This document shows, piece by piece, positions 49,191 to 59,087 of a DNA stretch of 64,000 nucleotides (the first letter of the stretch is position 1; every line of letters begins with the position of its first letter). The notes beneath the pieces were generated by a model, which did not search any database, was not told where the DNA came from, and saw only the letters and a program-made list of their open reading frames with translations. The position numbers were made by a program, and so were the translations under genes. Source of the DNA: Shewanella glacialipiscicola. GTDB taxonomy: Bacteria; Pseudomonadota; Gammaproteobacteria; Enterobacterales; Shewanellaceae. The stretch covers positions 124,001 through 188,000 of the forward strand of contig NZ_JAKILU010000006.1 in NCBI RefSeq assembly GCF_023283485.1, written 5' to 3'.

Positions 49191-49206
49191 GATACTGATT
49201 CCCTTT
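49176..49206. terminator. Perfect 14-bp hairpin between integrase remnant and tRNA-Ser
   Basis: AAAGGGAATCAGTA / TACTGATTCCCTTT with loop AGA. The integrase stop codon lies inside it. On the minus strand it could end the tRNA-Ser transcript 10 bases downstream. T runs are only three long. Confidence 0.65.
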
Positions 49207-49215
49207 GCTTTAATT

Positions 49216-49303
49216 TGGCGGTGAGAGAGGGAGTCGAACCCTCGATACGTTACCGTATACACACTTTCCAGGCGTGCTCCTTCGGCCACTCGGACACCTC
49301 ACC
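49216..49303 (-). tRNA. serX: tRNA-Ser (anticodon GGA)
   Basis: An 88-base tRNA gene, including encoded CCA. The acceptor stem GGTGAGG pairs with the 3' CTCACCGCCA end. The D arm is GTCCGAGTGGCCGAAGGAGC, the anticodon loop is CTGGAAA with anticodon GGA, and the long variable arm TATACGGTAACGTATC and T loop GGTTCGACTCC follow. It closely matches E. coli tRNA-Ser(GGA). The gene symbol is by analogy. Confidence 0.93.
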
Positions 49304-49503
49304 ATATTGTCGATTTATGTTTTCGTGGTTAATCTTTCACGTAAAAATTCGTTTACGATATAATTCAGTATTGCCGAAATACTTACACGTTAACGGAGCG
49401 GTACTGTACGCAAAAGCCTAATAAGGGTCAAGTAAAAAAGACTCAATTTCAGGCGGTTGCACAATTGCTAAGCAAACCGCCAACAAATTGATTCTTTAAT
49501 CGA

Positions 49504-51498
49504 TTAATTCACCGTAAACTTATTCACTTCTTTAGACATCAGATTGGCATCAAATGTCAGTGCTTTGGTGAGATCCCTAAGCTCATCAGAAATGCGTTGG
49601 GTATTGAGGTAAATTTCACTAATTTTTAACGCATTACGGTTAACATCCTCAGATACGGCAGATTGCTCATGTGTCGCAGTGGCAATTTGTTCATTCATAC
49701 GGTCAATAATGTCTACCTGTTCAACAATACGTTTAAGCTCAAGGCTTGCCTGCTCGCCTTCTTTTACGCTGGTATAGGTCTGTTCAAGCCCTTGTTGCAT
49801 TGCTTTTACGGCAATACTCGCACCTGATTTTAATCTGTCGGTCATATTTTTAATGTCGGCCGTTGAAGTTTGCGAGCGTTGCGCTAAATTTCTTACTTCA
49901 TCGGCGACCACGGCAAAACCACGACCCATTTCTCCTGCTCTGGCAGCTTCAATCGCGGCGTTAAGCGCAAGTAGGTTAGTTTGTTCTGCAATACTGGTTA
50001 TCACATCTAACACCACCACAATGCCGTGGATTTCTCGATCAAGATCATTAATCGCTTGAGATGCGCTATTGATATCATTTGCTAAGGCTTTAATCGCTTT
50101 ACCCGTTCTATCGACCCCCATATTGCCGGCTTTCGCATCATCATTCGCTGCTGTTGAGGCTTCGGCGGCTTGCACTGCATTACTGGCAATCTCAGCGACC
50201 GTTGCGCTCATTTCAGTCATTGCAGATGCCACTTGCTCCGCCTCACTGTGGCCCGCCATGACATCTTGCTCCATTGCATGGGTACAAGAGTCCATTTGCT
50301 CAACAGCTTGTTGTAATTTAGCGCTACTCGCTCGTACCTGTAAGATAACGCCTTCAAAGTCATTCATCATGCCATTAAAAGCGATGGCCAGCTCACCAAA
50401 CTCATCAGTGCTCGTTTGTTCTAAGCGCACACTAAGGTCGTAGTTTTTACGTGCATGGGTAACCGTAGAAAATAAATGATGCACGCTATCGTGTAAGTAA
50501 CGTATCACAGACAAACTTAATACCAACACTACGATTAGCACTCCTATTAAGGTGGCTAATACAAAAAACATTTCTTGGTTTGCTGCTGAAAGTCGAGTCT
50601 GAGTGGTGTTGATTAAATCGGTTGAGACTTGTTGCTCAAAATCTCGCAAGCTATCAATGCGCAGTGTAGATTTTGTAAACCAATCTTCAGGGCTTTGTTG
50701 CTGAATTTTTTGGTTGTCTTGGGCTAATGCAGTCTCACGCAGTGCTTCTACATCTTGTACGACTTGAGAGGCTTGAATACGCGCCACGGCTTGAACCAGC
50801 TCCGGAGTCGCTAAGGCTTCAAAACGCTCGAGATAACTATTTTGCTCTGAGACTAATGTAATAAACTTTGCATATATCTTAGGTCTAAATCCTGCTTGAC
50901 CAAAGGTGGAACTAAGCACTGCGCGCTCAAGCCCTGCCCGTTCTTTCATCTGTAAATAGGCACTAAAGGCAGCTGCTTTGATTGCAATTTCTTGGTTAGC
51001 ACCGGTTTTTGCCGTTTCATCAACAATGGCTAATAAACGGTTATTAACCTCGGTATAATAAGCGACCTCATCGGCAATATTGATCGATAAATTATCAACT
51101 TGCGAGCGAATTACCGTAAGTTTCCCCAATAAGGTATTGAGTTCCCTGACTTTAGGTGCAAACACTGCAGGTAAAGTATTTTCAGTAATAAATGACTGAT
51201 ACAACTTAAGTTGTGTGTCGGTCATTTTTCTTTGACCGGGTATTTTATCTGCAAAAGTTTTGCCGCCTGAGCTAATAAAACCCGCACTCATACCGCGTTC
51301 TTTTTGTATTTCATGCACTAAATTGCTATTTGTGACAGCAAGCTCACTTAACTGTACAACTTGCTTTAAATCCTGACGGTATTCATATTTTTGGACTAAA
51401 AAGAGTGCGCCGTAAAGAAAACACGCCAATAGCGGGGGCAGTACAACCATGAGTAACTTTTGTTTTAAGCTAAGATTACCAATCCATTGCCATTTCAT
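49504..51498 (-). CDS. Methyl-accepting chemotaxis protein with NIT domain
   Basis: A 664-residue chemoreceptor. It has an N-terminal membrane helix (about 12-32), a periplasmic NIT (nitrate/nitrite sensing) domain containing [16 protein letters not shown], a second helix near 305-335, HAMP to about 390, and the signalling tip [22 protein letters not shown] chose the second ATG (51496-51498), which has AAAAGGAAT at proper distance; the first would add eight residues. It is a lone gene without neighbouring che genes. The ligand is suggested by domain only. Confidence 0.9.
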   Translation of the reverse strand: MKWQWIGNLSLKQKLLMVVLPPLLACFLYGALFLVQKYEYRQDLKQVVQLSELAVTNSNLVHEIQKERGMSAGFISSGGKTFADKIPGQRKMTDTQLKLYQSFITENTLPAVFAPKVRELNTLLGKLTVIRSQVDNLSINIADEVAYYTEVNNRLLAIVDETAKTGANQEIAIKAAAFSAYLQMKERAGLERAVLSSTFGQAGFRPKIYAKFITLVSEQNSYLERFEALATPELVQAVARIQASQVVQDVEALRETALAQDNQKIQQQSPEDWFTKSTLRIDSLRDFEQQVSTDLINTTQTRLSAANQEMFFVLATLIGVLIVVLVLSLSVIRYLHDSVHHLFSTVTHARKNYDLSVRLEQTSTDEFGELAIAFNGMMNDFEGVILQVRASSAKLQQAVEQMDSCTHAMEQDVMAGHSEAEQVASAMTEMSATVAEIASNAVQAAEASTAANDDAKAGNMGVDRTGKAIKALANDINSASQAINDLDREIHGIVVVLDVITSIAEQTNLLALNAAIEAARAGEMGRGFAVVADEVRNLAQRSQTSTADIKNMTDRLKSGASIAVKAMQQGLEQTYTSVKEGEQASLELKRIVEQVDIIDRMNEQIATATHEQSAVSEDVNRNALKISEIYLNTQRISDELRDLTKALTFDANLMSKEVNKFTVN

Positions 51499-51784
51499 CG
51501 CGTTATTCCTTTTATTACACATTTGAACATAATAAGAGCCTAATAATGTATAGCATAGGATCGGATTGAGAACGACCCATACATACTGTTTTAGTTAAAA
51601 TTAAATAGCCTAAAAACATGTGCTTGCGTTAATTTAATCTAAGTTAAATCTAAAATACATGAGCCGCTAGTAGACCTAAGTAAAACAAGTGCATAGAGGC
51701 TATTTAGACGGAGTTAATCTGTGAGGAAAATGATGACACCGTTATGTTAAGGCAACGGCGTTACGATAAATTTAGTCGTAATAA
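51499..51784. other. Intergenic region upstream of the chemoreceptor
   Basis: AT-rich with no gene seen. I checked for a sigma-28 promoter ahead of the chemoreceptor and did not find a convincing one. Confidence 0.4.
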
Positions 51785-51814
51785 TAAAAAGCAAACCCGT
51801 TTTAGGGTTTGCTT
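51785..51814 (-). terminator. Terminator after marC
   Basis: 10-bp perfect stem AAGCAAACCC / GGGTTTGCTT with a 6-base loop, followed on the minus strand by a T run. It lies 13 bases past the marC stop. Confidence 0.85.
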
Positions 51815-51826
51815 AATTGCGTTGAT

Positions 51827-52459
51827 TTAGCTAAATAATTGTGGAAAAAGCCCTTTAATACCCGCGGCAATGACTTCGATACCGATAGATAACATAAGCA
51901 ATCCCATTAAACGCGTAATCACGTTAATCCCGGTTTTACCAAGGATTTTATAGATTATAGATGCCATTCTAAACAGACCAAAGCTCACTAAACCAAACAC
52001 AATCACTGTAATACACATGGCAATGATATTTGATAATGAATTATGTTCCGCCGCAAACACGATCACCGAACTAATTGCGCCAGGCCCTGCCATTAATGGC
52101 AAAGCTAATGGGACTACAGCTACAGACTCCATCGCTGAAGACTCGCGGTCTTCTTCTTGGTTACGCTTAACCTCACCTAATTTACCTTGCAACATCGACA
52201 TAGCAATAATGGCAATCAGGCTACCGCCGGCAATCCTAAAGGCTGATAACGAAATGCTGAACATATTCAAAATATGTTGCCCAGCCACAATCGTAACTAA
52301 CAGGATAACCACTACCGCAAAGTTAGCGACTTTTCCGGTTTGATTGCGCTCTGCTTCAGTTTGATGGCTGGTTAAACTCACAAATACCGGCAATAAACCA
52401 ACGGGATTGATAATGGCTACCAAGCCAAGAAAAAACTTAACGTAAAGTGTTAACTCCAA
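51827..52459 (-). CDS. ychE: MarC/YchE family integral membrane protein
   Basis: A 210-residue protein of the MarC (UPF0056) family with six predicted membrane helices; the function of the family is not established. It starts with a TTG (AAGGATTGCAAC upstream) and reads ELTLYVKFFLGLVAIINPVG, the typical opening. The block PLALPLMAGPGAISSVIVF near 115-133 is diagnostic. As in E. coli, where ychE lies beside adhE, it is divergent from adhE here. Confidence 0.88.
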   Translation of the reverse strand: MELTLYVKFFLGLVAIINPVGLLPVFVSLTSHQTEAERNQTGKVANFAVVVILLVTIVAGQHILNMFSISLSAFRIAGGSLIAIIAMSMLQGKLGEVKRNQEEDRESSAMESVAVVPLALPLMAGPGAISSVIVFAAEHNSLSNIIAMCITVIVFGLVSFGLFRMASIIYKILGKTGINVITRLMGLLMLSIGIEVIAAGIKGLFPQLFS

Positions 52460-52641
52460 GTTGCAATCCTTATATGCGCATCACGCTATTTTCAGCAAAG
52501 TAAACTTCAGGGTGTATATAGTATCTTAACCGCAGATAACTGAAAAATGAGATTTTTAGGCTAAACCACAAATTCGCATTATCTCCAATTATCCAATATT
52601 GATAATTTTAAATCAAAGTTATCGTAATAGATCATATTTTT

Positions 52642-52656
52642 TGTAATTTTATTACA
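52642..52656. promoter_or_regulatory. Palindromic operator candidate upstream of adhE
   Basis: TGTAAT-TTT-ATTACA, a perfect 6+6 inverted repeat with a 3-bp centre, 121 bases upstream of the adhE ATG. Context (TTGTAA... TACACA) resembles the Rex (redox) operator but departs from its consensus. Regulator unknown. Confidence 0.4.
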
Positions 52657-52728
52657 CATAAGCCCTATTCTGATAATGCGGTCACACTATTGCCGATACT
52701 TTTTGTGTAACTTTTTACCATCAAAGAG

Positions 52729-52763
52729 GATTTAGTGAATACGCCTATTCACTAAATCTTTTT
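52729..52763 (+). promoter_or_regulatory. Terminator-like hairpin in the adhE leader
   Basis: A perfect 13-bp stem GATTTAGTGAATA / TATTCACTAAATC with loop CGCC is followed by TTTTT. It ends directly at the AGGAG ribosome binding site of adhE (52764-52768). The structure has the form of an intrinsic terminator or a translation-control stem inside the leader, 14-48 bases before the start codon. Confidence 0.75.
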
Positions 52764-52776
52764 AGGAGTGTTAATC

Positions 52777-55383
52777 ATGACAGTGACAAATGCACAAGAA
52801 CTAGACCTCATGGTCGAACGTGTGGCCAAAGCACAGGCCGAGTATGCGACGTTCAGCCAAGCGCAAGTTGATAAAATTTTTCGTGCAGCAGCCCTCGCGG
52901 CTGCCGATGCGCGGATTTCGCTGGCTAAAATGGCCGCTGCAGAAACCCGCATGGGTGTTGTTGAAGATAAAGTGATTAAAAACCACTTTGCTTCTGAGTA
53001 TATTTATAACAAGTATAAAGATGAAAAAACCTGCGGGATTTTATCTGAGGATGTGACCTTCGGTACTATTACCATTGCTGAACCCGTAGGCATCATCTGC
53101 GGTATCGTGCCTACCACGAACCCGACATCGACCGCGATATTTAAAGCACTGATTAGCCTTAAAACCCGGAATGCGATTATTTTTTCGCCTCACCCAAGAG
53201 CTAAAACCTCAACCACCACCGCCGCAAAACTGGTGCTGGATGCTGCGATTGCTGCCGGCGCTCCCAAAGACATTATTGGCTGGATTGATGAACCCAGTGT
53301 CGCGCTATCGAACCAATTAATGACGCATCCTAAGGTTAATTTAATTCTTGCAACCGGTGGACCTGGCATGGTGAAAGCCGCCTACTCTTCTGGCAAGCCT
53401 GCCATCGGTGTAGGTGCGGGTAATACGCCCATTGTTATTGATGAAACCGCTGATATCAAACGCGCGGTCAGTTCGATTCTCATGTCGAAAACCTTCGATA
53501 ACGGCGTTGTTTGTGCGTCAGAACAAGCCGTGATTGTGGTTGACAGTATTTATGAGCAAGTAAAAGAGCGCTTTATCTCCCACGGTGGCTACATGCTATC
53601 GAAGGATGAAACCGCGGCAATGCAGAACGTCATTTTAAAAAATGGCGGCTTAAATGCCGATATCGTTGGCCAAAGTGCTGCCAATATTGCACAAATGGCG
53701 GGCTTTGAGGTGCCGCACTGGACTAAGGTGTTAATTGGTGAAGTCGCTGATATTAGCGACAGCGAAGCCTTCGCCCATGAAAAACTATCACCGCTACTTG
53801 GCATGTACCGCGCTATCGACTTTAACGATGCGATGGACAAAGCCGAAGCCTTAGTGGCGCTGGGCGGTATTGGCCACACATCAGGACTTTATACTGACCA
53901 AGATACCCAAACCGAACGTGTGCATGCCTTTGGTTTTAGAATGAAAACAGCGCGTATTTTGATCAACACGCCTGCCTCACAGGGCGGTATTGGCGATCTG
54001 TACAACTTTAAACTGGCGCCATCGCTCACATTAGGCTGTGGTTCTTGGGGCGGTAACTCGATTTCAGAAAACGTTGGTCCGAGTCATTTAATCAACAAAA
54101 AAACCGTCGCTAAGAGGGCCGAAAACATGTTGTGGCACAAGCTTCCTGCATCTATCTACTTCCGCCGCGGCAGTTTACCTATTGCGCTTGAAGAACTGAG
54201 CGATAAAAAACGCGCTTTAATCATCACCGACAGATTTTTGTTCAACCACGGTTATTGCGACGAAACCATACGCATTTTAAAAGCTCAAGGCCTTGAAACT
54301 GAGATTTTTTATGATGTTGAAGCCGACCCTACCTTAGCCATAGTGCGCCAAGGCGCTAAGGTTGCGCAGAGCTTTAAACCTGATGTGATTATTGCATTAG
54401 GCGGTGGTTCTCCCATGGATGCGGCTAAAATTATTTGGGTGATGTACGAACATCCAGACGTTGATTTTGCCGATTTAGCGATGCGTTTTATGGACATCCG
54501 CAAACGTATTTACAAATTCCCTAAAATGGGCACTAAAGCCATGATGGTGGCGATTCCTACCACTTCAGGAACCGGTTCAGAAGTCACACCTTTTGCCGTA
54601 GTGACCGACGAAGTAACCGGTAAAAAATACCCGATTGCCGATTATCAACTCACGCCCAACATGGCAATTGTTGACCCAAATCTAGTGATGGACATGCCTA
54701 AATCGCTCACCGCCTTTGGTGGTATCGATGCGGTGACCCACGCATTGGAAGCCTATGTCAGCGTGATGGCGAACGAATACAGCGACGGCCAAGCCCTGCA
54801 AGCCCTCGATTTACTGTGCAAATATTTACCTGATGCCTACAATTTAGGCTCGCAATCGCCTGTCGCCCGTGAAAAAGTCCACAATGGCGCCACCATTGCA
54901 GGTATCGCCTTTGCTAATGCTTTCCTCGGGATTTGCCACTCAATGGCGCACAAATTGGGCGCCGAGTTCCATCTCGCCCACGGCTTAGCCAATGCGTTGC
55001 TGATCAACAACGTCATACGCTTTAACGCAACGGATCTGCCCACTAAGCAAGCGGCCTTTAGCCAATACGACAGGCCAAAAGCCCTGTGTCGTTATGCTGC
55101 TATCGCAGATCACTTGAAACTAGGCGGAAAAACGGATGAACAAAAAGTCGAAAAATTGCTTGAGAAAATCACACACCTCAAAAAGACGATTGGCATTCCT
55201 GCTTCTATCCAAGAAGCCGGCGTCAACGAAGCCGATTTCCTCGCCAAGTTAGATGAATTAGCCGAAGATGCGTTTGATGATCAATGTACCGGTGCCAACC
55301 CACGTTACCCATTGATTAACGAGCTGAAACAACTGTTCCTCGATAGCTATTATGGCCGTGACTATAGCGACAACACTAAGTAA
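52777..55383 (+). CDS. adhE: Bifunctional acetaldehyde-CoA/alcohol dehydrogenase
   Basis: Fermentative enzyme that reduces acetyl-CoA to ethanol in two steps. The 868-residue protein starts MTVTNAQELDLMVERVAKAQ. The aldehyde dehydrogenase domain (about 1-440) has the active Cys in DNGVVCASEQAV. The iron-dependent alcohol dehydrogenase domain (about 455-868) has GGGSPMDAAK, GTGSEVTPFAV, and the metal-binding His in CHSMAHKLGAEFHLAHGLANA. The ATG with AGGAG upstream is chosen instead of the GTG nine bases earlier. AdhE forms spirosomes in E. coli. Confidence 0.97.
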   Translation: MTVTNAQELDLMVERVAKAQAEYATFSQAQVDKIFRAAALAAADARISLAKMAAAETRMGVVEDKVIKNHFASEYIYNKYKDEKTCGILSEDVTFGTITIAEPVGIICGIVPTTNPTSTAIFKALISLKTRNAIIFSPHPRAKTSTTTAAKLVLDAAIAAGAPKDIIGWIDEPSVALSNQLMTHPKVNLILATGGPGMVKAAYSSGKPAIGVGAGNTPIVIDETADIKRAVSSILMSKTFDNGVVCASEQAVIVVDSIYEQVKERFISHGGYMLSKDETAAMQNVILKNGGLNADIVGQSAANIAQMAGFEVPHWTKVLIGEVADISDSEAFAHEKLSPLLGMYRAIDFNDAMDKAEALVALGGIGHTSGLYTDQDTQTERVHAFGFRMKTARILINTPASQGGIGDLYNFKLAPSLTLGCGSWGGNSISENVGPSHLINKKTVAKRAENMLWHKLPASIYFRRGSLPIALEELSDKKRALIITDRFLFNHGYCDETIRILKAQGLETEIFYDVEADPTLAIVRQGAKVAQSFKPDVIIALGGGSPMDAAKIIWVMYEHPDVDFADLAMRFMDIRKRIYKFPKMGTKAMMVAIPTTSGTGSEVTPFAVVTDEVTGKKYPIADYQLTPNMAIVDPNLVMDMPKSLTAFGGIDAVTHALEAYVSVMANEYSDGQALQALDLLCKYLPDAYNLGSQSPVAREKVHNGATIAGIAFANAFLGICHSMAHKLGAEFHLAHGLANALLINNVIRFNATDLPTKQAAFSQYDRPKALCRYAAIADHLKLGGKTDEQKVEKLLEKITHLKKTIGIPASIQEAGVNEADFLAKLDELAEDAFDDQCTGANPRYPLINELKQLFLDSYYGRDYSDNTK

Positions 55384-55438
55384 TCGTCCATATGTGTGCT
55401 AAGCGCGAGCTAAGCAAAATCGATGCGACATAAATGAC

Positions 55439-55463
55439 AAAGCCCTCAAGTGAGGGCTTTTTA
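55439..55463 (+). terminator. Terminator after adhE
   Basis: 10-bp perfect stem AAAGCCCTCA / TGAGGGCTTT with a 2-base loop, then TTTATT. It is 55 bases past the adhE stop. Confidence 0.88.
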
Positions 55464-55532
55464 TTGCATATTTAAATTATAGATAAATCATCAATAAATC
55501 AATTAACCGCCAATCACTAAGTCATAAACCAA

Positions 55533-56468
55533 CTAACGCTGCGCCAGCACATAATCGATGGCGCTAGTAATAGCCGCAACTTGGGCCAGATTACATTCGG
55601 CAGGCGTGGCTGTTGAGCTATCAGGGTACACCTCTGTAGTTGTGTTATAGATACAACCCGTCACGCTACTGCAAAGCCCTAATGACTTAAGTGGATAGTT
55701 AATCACGCCATGTTGCACCACAGTCGAGCCAATAATCTCGCCTTTTTCATCGGCAGGGGCAATGTGGGTGACTTTGCTTACACCATCAATAATAGCTTTT
55801 TGGAAGGCATCAATTGAGTTTTCGGTATCACCCACTACATAAAAACCATCTGGAATAGTGCCTTTTTCATACTCAGTACCATCGCGAGCAGACAATGCTG
55901 GTCGAAACTCCGATTCATCTGAGTCGGTGGTTTCATGTAAATCCACATGCACATCAAAACCTTGTTCAACTGAAGCGACTAATGCCATTAAGGCCGCCGA
56001 TTCTTCAGCTGGGCTATTGGCGTAGAACGAGCGATTTGGATCAATCGCTTTTGGGTTCCAACGGTTAATAGTCTCATATCCCCAAGGGCTCACGCACACG
56101 GCAACCACTAAATTGACCTGTTGCACATAATTCAACGCTTCGTTAGTTAAAAAGGCCAATGCGCCATGAACACCGCTAGTCTCGTAACCGTGCACGCCGC
56201 CTGTCACTAATACCGTTGGTTTTTGCGAGTCAAACTGTAGGCTCTTTACCGCCAGCAATGGGTAACGCTCTGCATTAATCGATAAAGCGCCATATTGCAC
56301 TATGCCAAGCCCAAGGGCTGACAACTCATCTTGCATTGCCTTTAGTGGCGTCACGACATCATCTTGATATGAACGCTTGATTTGAGTGCTTGCAAGCCAT
56401 GCGGCTTTTTCAGCTTCGCCCCATTTTTCGCCTGCGGTGCCGATGGGATAAAACGTTAAATTTGCCAT
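55533..56468 (-). CDS. M14 family metallopeptidase (carboxypeptidase-like)
   Basis: A 311-residue cytosolic zinc enzyme of the M14 / succinylglutamate desuccinylase-like group. Zinc ligands are in TGGVHGYETSGVHG (H-x-x-E near 94-97) and HVDLHETT (near 175-180). Arg and Asn of the substrate pocket are in INRWNPKAIDPNRSF. No signal peptide is present. The ribosome binding site AGAGGAAAC supports the start. The substrate is unknown; a single-gene unit between terminators. Confidence 0.85.
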   Translation of the reverse strand: MANLTFYPIGTAGEKWGEAEKAAWLASTQIKRSYQDDVVTPLKAMQDELSALGLGIVQYGALSINAERYPLLAVKSLQFDSQKPTVLVTGGVHGYETSGVHGALAFLTNEALNYVQQVNLVVAVCVSPWGYETINRWNPKAIDPNRSFYANSPAEESAALMALVASVEQGFDVHVDLHETTDSDESEFRPALSARDGTEYEKGTIPDGFYVVGDTENSIDAFQKAIIDGVSKVTHIAPADEKGEIIGSTVVQHGVINYPLKSLGLCSSVTGCIYNTTTEVYPDSSTATPAECNLAQVAAITSAIDYVLAQR

Positions 56469-56596
56469 GTTTCCTCTATTTTTTAGTTCTATTTGACTGA
56501 ATAAAGTTAGATCGTGTTGCTGTGGTAAACAAGTGCACTTAGCTTAAAGCCAGAACAGTATTAAAATACGCTGACATCCTGTTTATAAAACACAAT

Positions 56597-56625
56597 AAAA
56601 AGCCAGAACAGAGTCCTGGCTTTTT
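56597..56625. terminator. Bidirectional hairpin between S9 and M14 peptidase genes
   Basis: 10-bp perfect stem AAAAAGCCAG / CTGGCTTTTT with a 9-base loop and A/T tracts on both sides. For the minus-strand S9 peptidase gene it lies 107 bases past the stop. Confidence 0.8.
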
Positions 56626-56731
56626 AAGACACTTGATTTAAAAACTTTTAATTGCACTTAACCCTTTAAACGCAGCGCCCGTGATAAATCATCAATCAGG
56701 GCGAGTGCGGTGTCTATTACTGCTACAACTA

Positions 56732-58783
56732 TCATTGCTTAGTCCAGCGGTCCATCCAACCTAAGACATTAGCGTACCACTGTTCTAAGTTTTCAGGTTT
56801 TAAGATCCAGTGGTTTTCATCTGGGAAAATCAATAATTCCGATGGAATACCTTTACGCTGCATAAAGCTAAATGCAGCTAAACCTTGATCATAAGGGACT
56901 CGGAAATCCTTTTCACCATGGATAACCAACATAGGCGTTTTCCAGTTTTCAACATAATTCACTGGGTTAAACTTTTCATATAACGCTTTGTTATCTGAGT
57001 AAGTACCGCCAAATTCGTGCTCAGCGAACCATAACTCTTCGGTCACATGGTACATAGAGCGCATATCGAACAGACCCGCGTGATCAACAAGACACTTAAA
57101 ACCGTCGCTCCAATTGCCTTGGATCCAGTTCATCATGTAGCCGCCGTAAGAACCACCAAGTGCACAGGCATTTTGCGGGTCAAGCCATTTTTGTTGTTGA
57201 CTCACAGCCGCTAGGCCTTTTTGCAAATCCTCTAAAGGTTTACCGCCCCAATCGTGAGTAATCGAATCGGTAAAGGCTTGGCCGTAACCAGTAGAACCGT
57301 GGAAATCTACCATCACCACGCCATAACCCGCTCCCGCCCATAACTGCGCGTTCCAACGACCACTAAAGGCATTACCAAATGAACCCTGCGGGCCGCCATG
57401 CACTAAGTAGGCAATCGGGTATTTTTTTCCTTCTTGGAAGTTAGCCGGTTTGATCCAGTAACCATAAACGTCTTCGTTATTCCAACCCTTAAAGCTGAAC
57501 TGTTCAAACTTACCGAACTTGATTTCGGCCAATTTGTCTTTGTTCACTTCGGTCAATCGCTTAAGGCCTTCACCATCGGTGGTGATACTGTAGAGATCGC
57601 CCGGCTCAACTAAGGTTTTATTGTCAAAAATCAGTTCATCGTTAGTGACCGCGAGTAAGCTATTGGTACCATCACTATAGACTGATCGCACATCACCAAA
57701 TTGGGTATTAACTTGGAAAATAGATACTTGGCCCAAGTCCTGTGCCGTCACATATAAAGTACGGTTGTCCGGAGCAAACATCAGTGAACTTGGGCTGCGA
57801 TCCCACAATGGCGCCACTTCTTTAGTTTGGCCAGTGCTCGTATCGCGCAGCATAATGCCGTAACGATCGGCTTCAAAACCTGGCTTCTTCATCGCTAAGT
57901 AGGCCATATAACGACCATCGCTCGAAAACGTTGGCTGTGCATCCCATGCGAGATTGTCTGGAGTTAAATTAGTGGCGACGCCGCCCGTGACCGGCACTTG
58001 CCACAAATCATAGTTTGTGGTCCAAGCTTGATCTTTGCTTGGCGCTTTGGCGCTATAAACAATAAATTTACCGTCTGGAGTGAAGGTTACTTCTTCCATG
58101 CCTGAGAAAGGTTTTGGCGGCGTTTCAGTGTCTAACCCTTGAGTGACATCTACAACCTGAGTAAGTTTTTCACCATTAAGTGCGCCAACAAATAAGTGGT
58201 TACGGGCATGATCTCCCCAAGTATCCCAATGGCGAACCATTAACTGTTTGTATTCACGCCCTGTCGATTTACGCTCAGATTCTGCGGTAAATTTAGTCTT
58301 TGAGCAGGCTAAATCTTTGCACTCAGGGAATACGCGCATACTGAGCACAACTTGTTTACCATCGTTTGATAATTTGTAACCATCAATATCCAGTGGTAAG
58401 TCAGAAGCTTGCACCGCTTCACCGCCAGTAAGTGGCAATTGAAATAGTTGGCTTGAACCATTACGACTTGCAAGGAAATAAATCGATTTGTCGTCGGTGG
58501 CAAAACTGACATCATGTTCAGTGCCTGCAGCCGAGGTTAATTGCAGCGGCTTTGCTTTGGTGTCAGTCAAATCCAATAGATACAGATCAGAACTGCCCTC
58601 TCCTTTATCGTTTACCGTTTTAAGACCATAAACTAATTTAGTGCCATCGTGGGACACTGTCGCAGAATGCATTTTATTGAGTTTAAGCAACTGCTGCACA
58701 GTAAAAGGCGTTGGATCGGCCGCATGAGCTGATAACGTTAATCCTGCGGCGCCAAGTGCCAGTAGGAGAGGAGCTATTTTCAT
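56732..58783 (-). CDS. S9 family prolyl oligopeptidase-type peptidase, exported
   Basis: A 683-residue serine peptidase with a signal peptide (MKIAPLLLALGAAGLTLSAHA, cleavage after residue 21). An N-terminal beta-propeller (about 25-400) precedes the alpha/beta-hydrolase domain. The nucleophile is in ALGGSYGGYMMNW, the Asp in VIHGEKDFRVPYDQ, and the His in FPDENHWILKP. It belongs to the dipeptidyl-peptidase/acylaminoacyl-peptidase branch. It is presumed periplasmic; several Shewanella have such enzymes for peptide utilisation. Confidence 0.9.
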   Translation of the reverse strand: MKIAPLLLALGAAGLTLSAHAADPTPFTVQQLLKLNKMHSATVSHDGTKLVYGLKTVNDKGEGSSDLYLLDLTDTKAKPLQLTSAAGTEHDVSFATDDKSIYFLASRNGSSQLFQLPLTGGEAVQASDLPLDIDGYKLSNDGKQVVLSMRVFPECKDLACSKTKFTAESERKSTGREYKQLMVRHWDTWGDHARNHLFVGALNGEKLTQVVDVTQGLDTETPPKPFSGMEEVTFTPDGKFIVYSAKAPSKDQAWTTNYDLWQVPVTGGVATNLTPDNLAWDAQPTFSSDGRYMAYLAMKKPGFEADRYGIMLRDTSTGQTKEVAPLWDRSPSSLMFAPDNRTLYVTAQDLGQVSIFQVNTQFGDVRSVYSDGTNSLLAVTNDELIFDNKTLVEPGDLYSITTDGEGLKRLTEVNKDKLAEIKFGKFEQFSFKGWNNEDVYGYWIKPANFQEGKKYPIAYLVHGGPQGSFGNAFSGRWNAQLWAGAGYGVVMVDFHGSTGYGQAFTDSITHDWGGKPLEDLQKGLAAVSQQQKWLDPQNACALGGSYGGYMMNWIQGNWSDGFKCLVDHAGLFDMRSMYHVTEELWFAEHEFGGTYSDNKALYEKFNPVNYVENWKTPMLVIHGEKDFRVPYDQGLAAFSFMQRKGIPSELLIFPDENHWILKPENLEQWYANVLGWMDRWTKQ

Positions 58784-58921
58784 TGTTATATCCGTCTTTT
58801 GTTAAACAGGTTCGAGAGTTGCATCCGTCATTGCTATTGTTGTAGTCGTCGCAATCAAACGCATGTTAAAAACGATCTTAAATCGTATCTTTCGAAGATA
58901 AGCTTGCCACACTATCGAAAC

Positions 58922-58968
58922 AAAAACGCTCAAGCAAGCCAAATGGCAAACCTGAGCGTATTTTTTTG
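58922..58968 (-). terminator. Terminator after the fumarase gene
   Basis: Stem ACGCTCA / TGAGCGT around a GC-containing loop, with A and T tracts at the ends (read on minus strand it ends in TTTTTG). The gene-free 304 bp between the S9 peptidase and fumarase genes holds only this and the upstream region of the peptidase gene. Confidence 0.7.
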
Positions 58969-59087
58969 TGACAAAATGTCAGTAGCGCATTTATTCAGCA
59001 CACCTACAGATATCACTGCATAAATTAAAGCAAAATGCTTTAAAAACCGCCTTACTCAACTGACTAAAGCCTACCGAGCACTATGGC

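Noticed and set aside
52601..52618. FNR box upstream of adhE (TTGAT...ATCAA)
   Set aside because: The spacer is 8 bases instead of 4, so it does not fit the FNR palindrome.
58799..59023. 74-codon frame between the S9 peptidase and fumarase genes
   Set aside because: It runs through the fumarase terminator and has no ribosome binding site.
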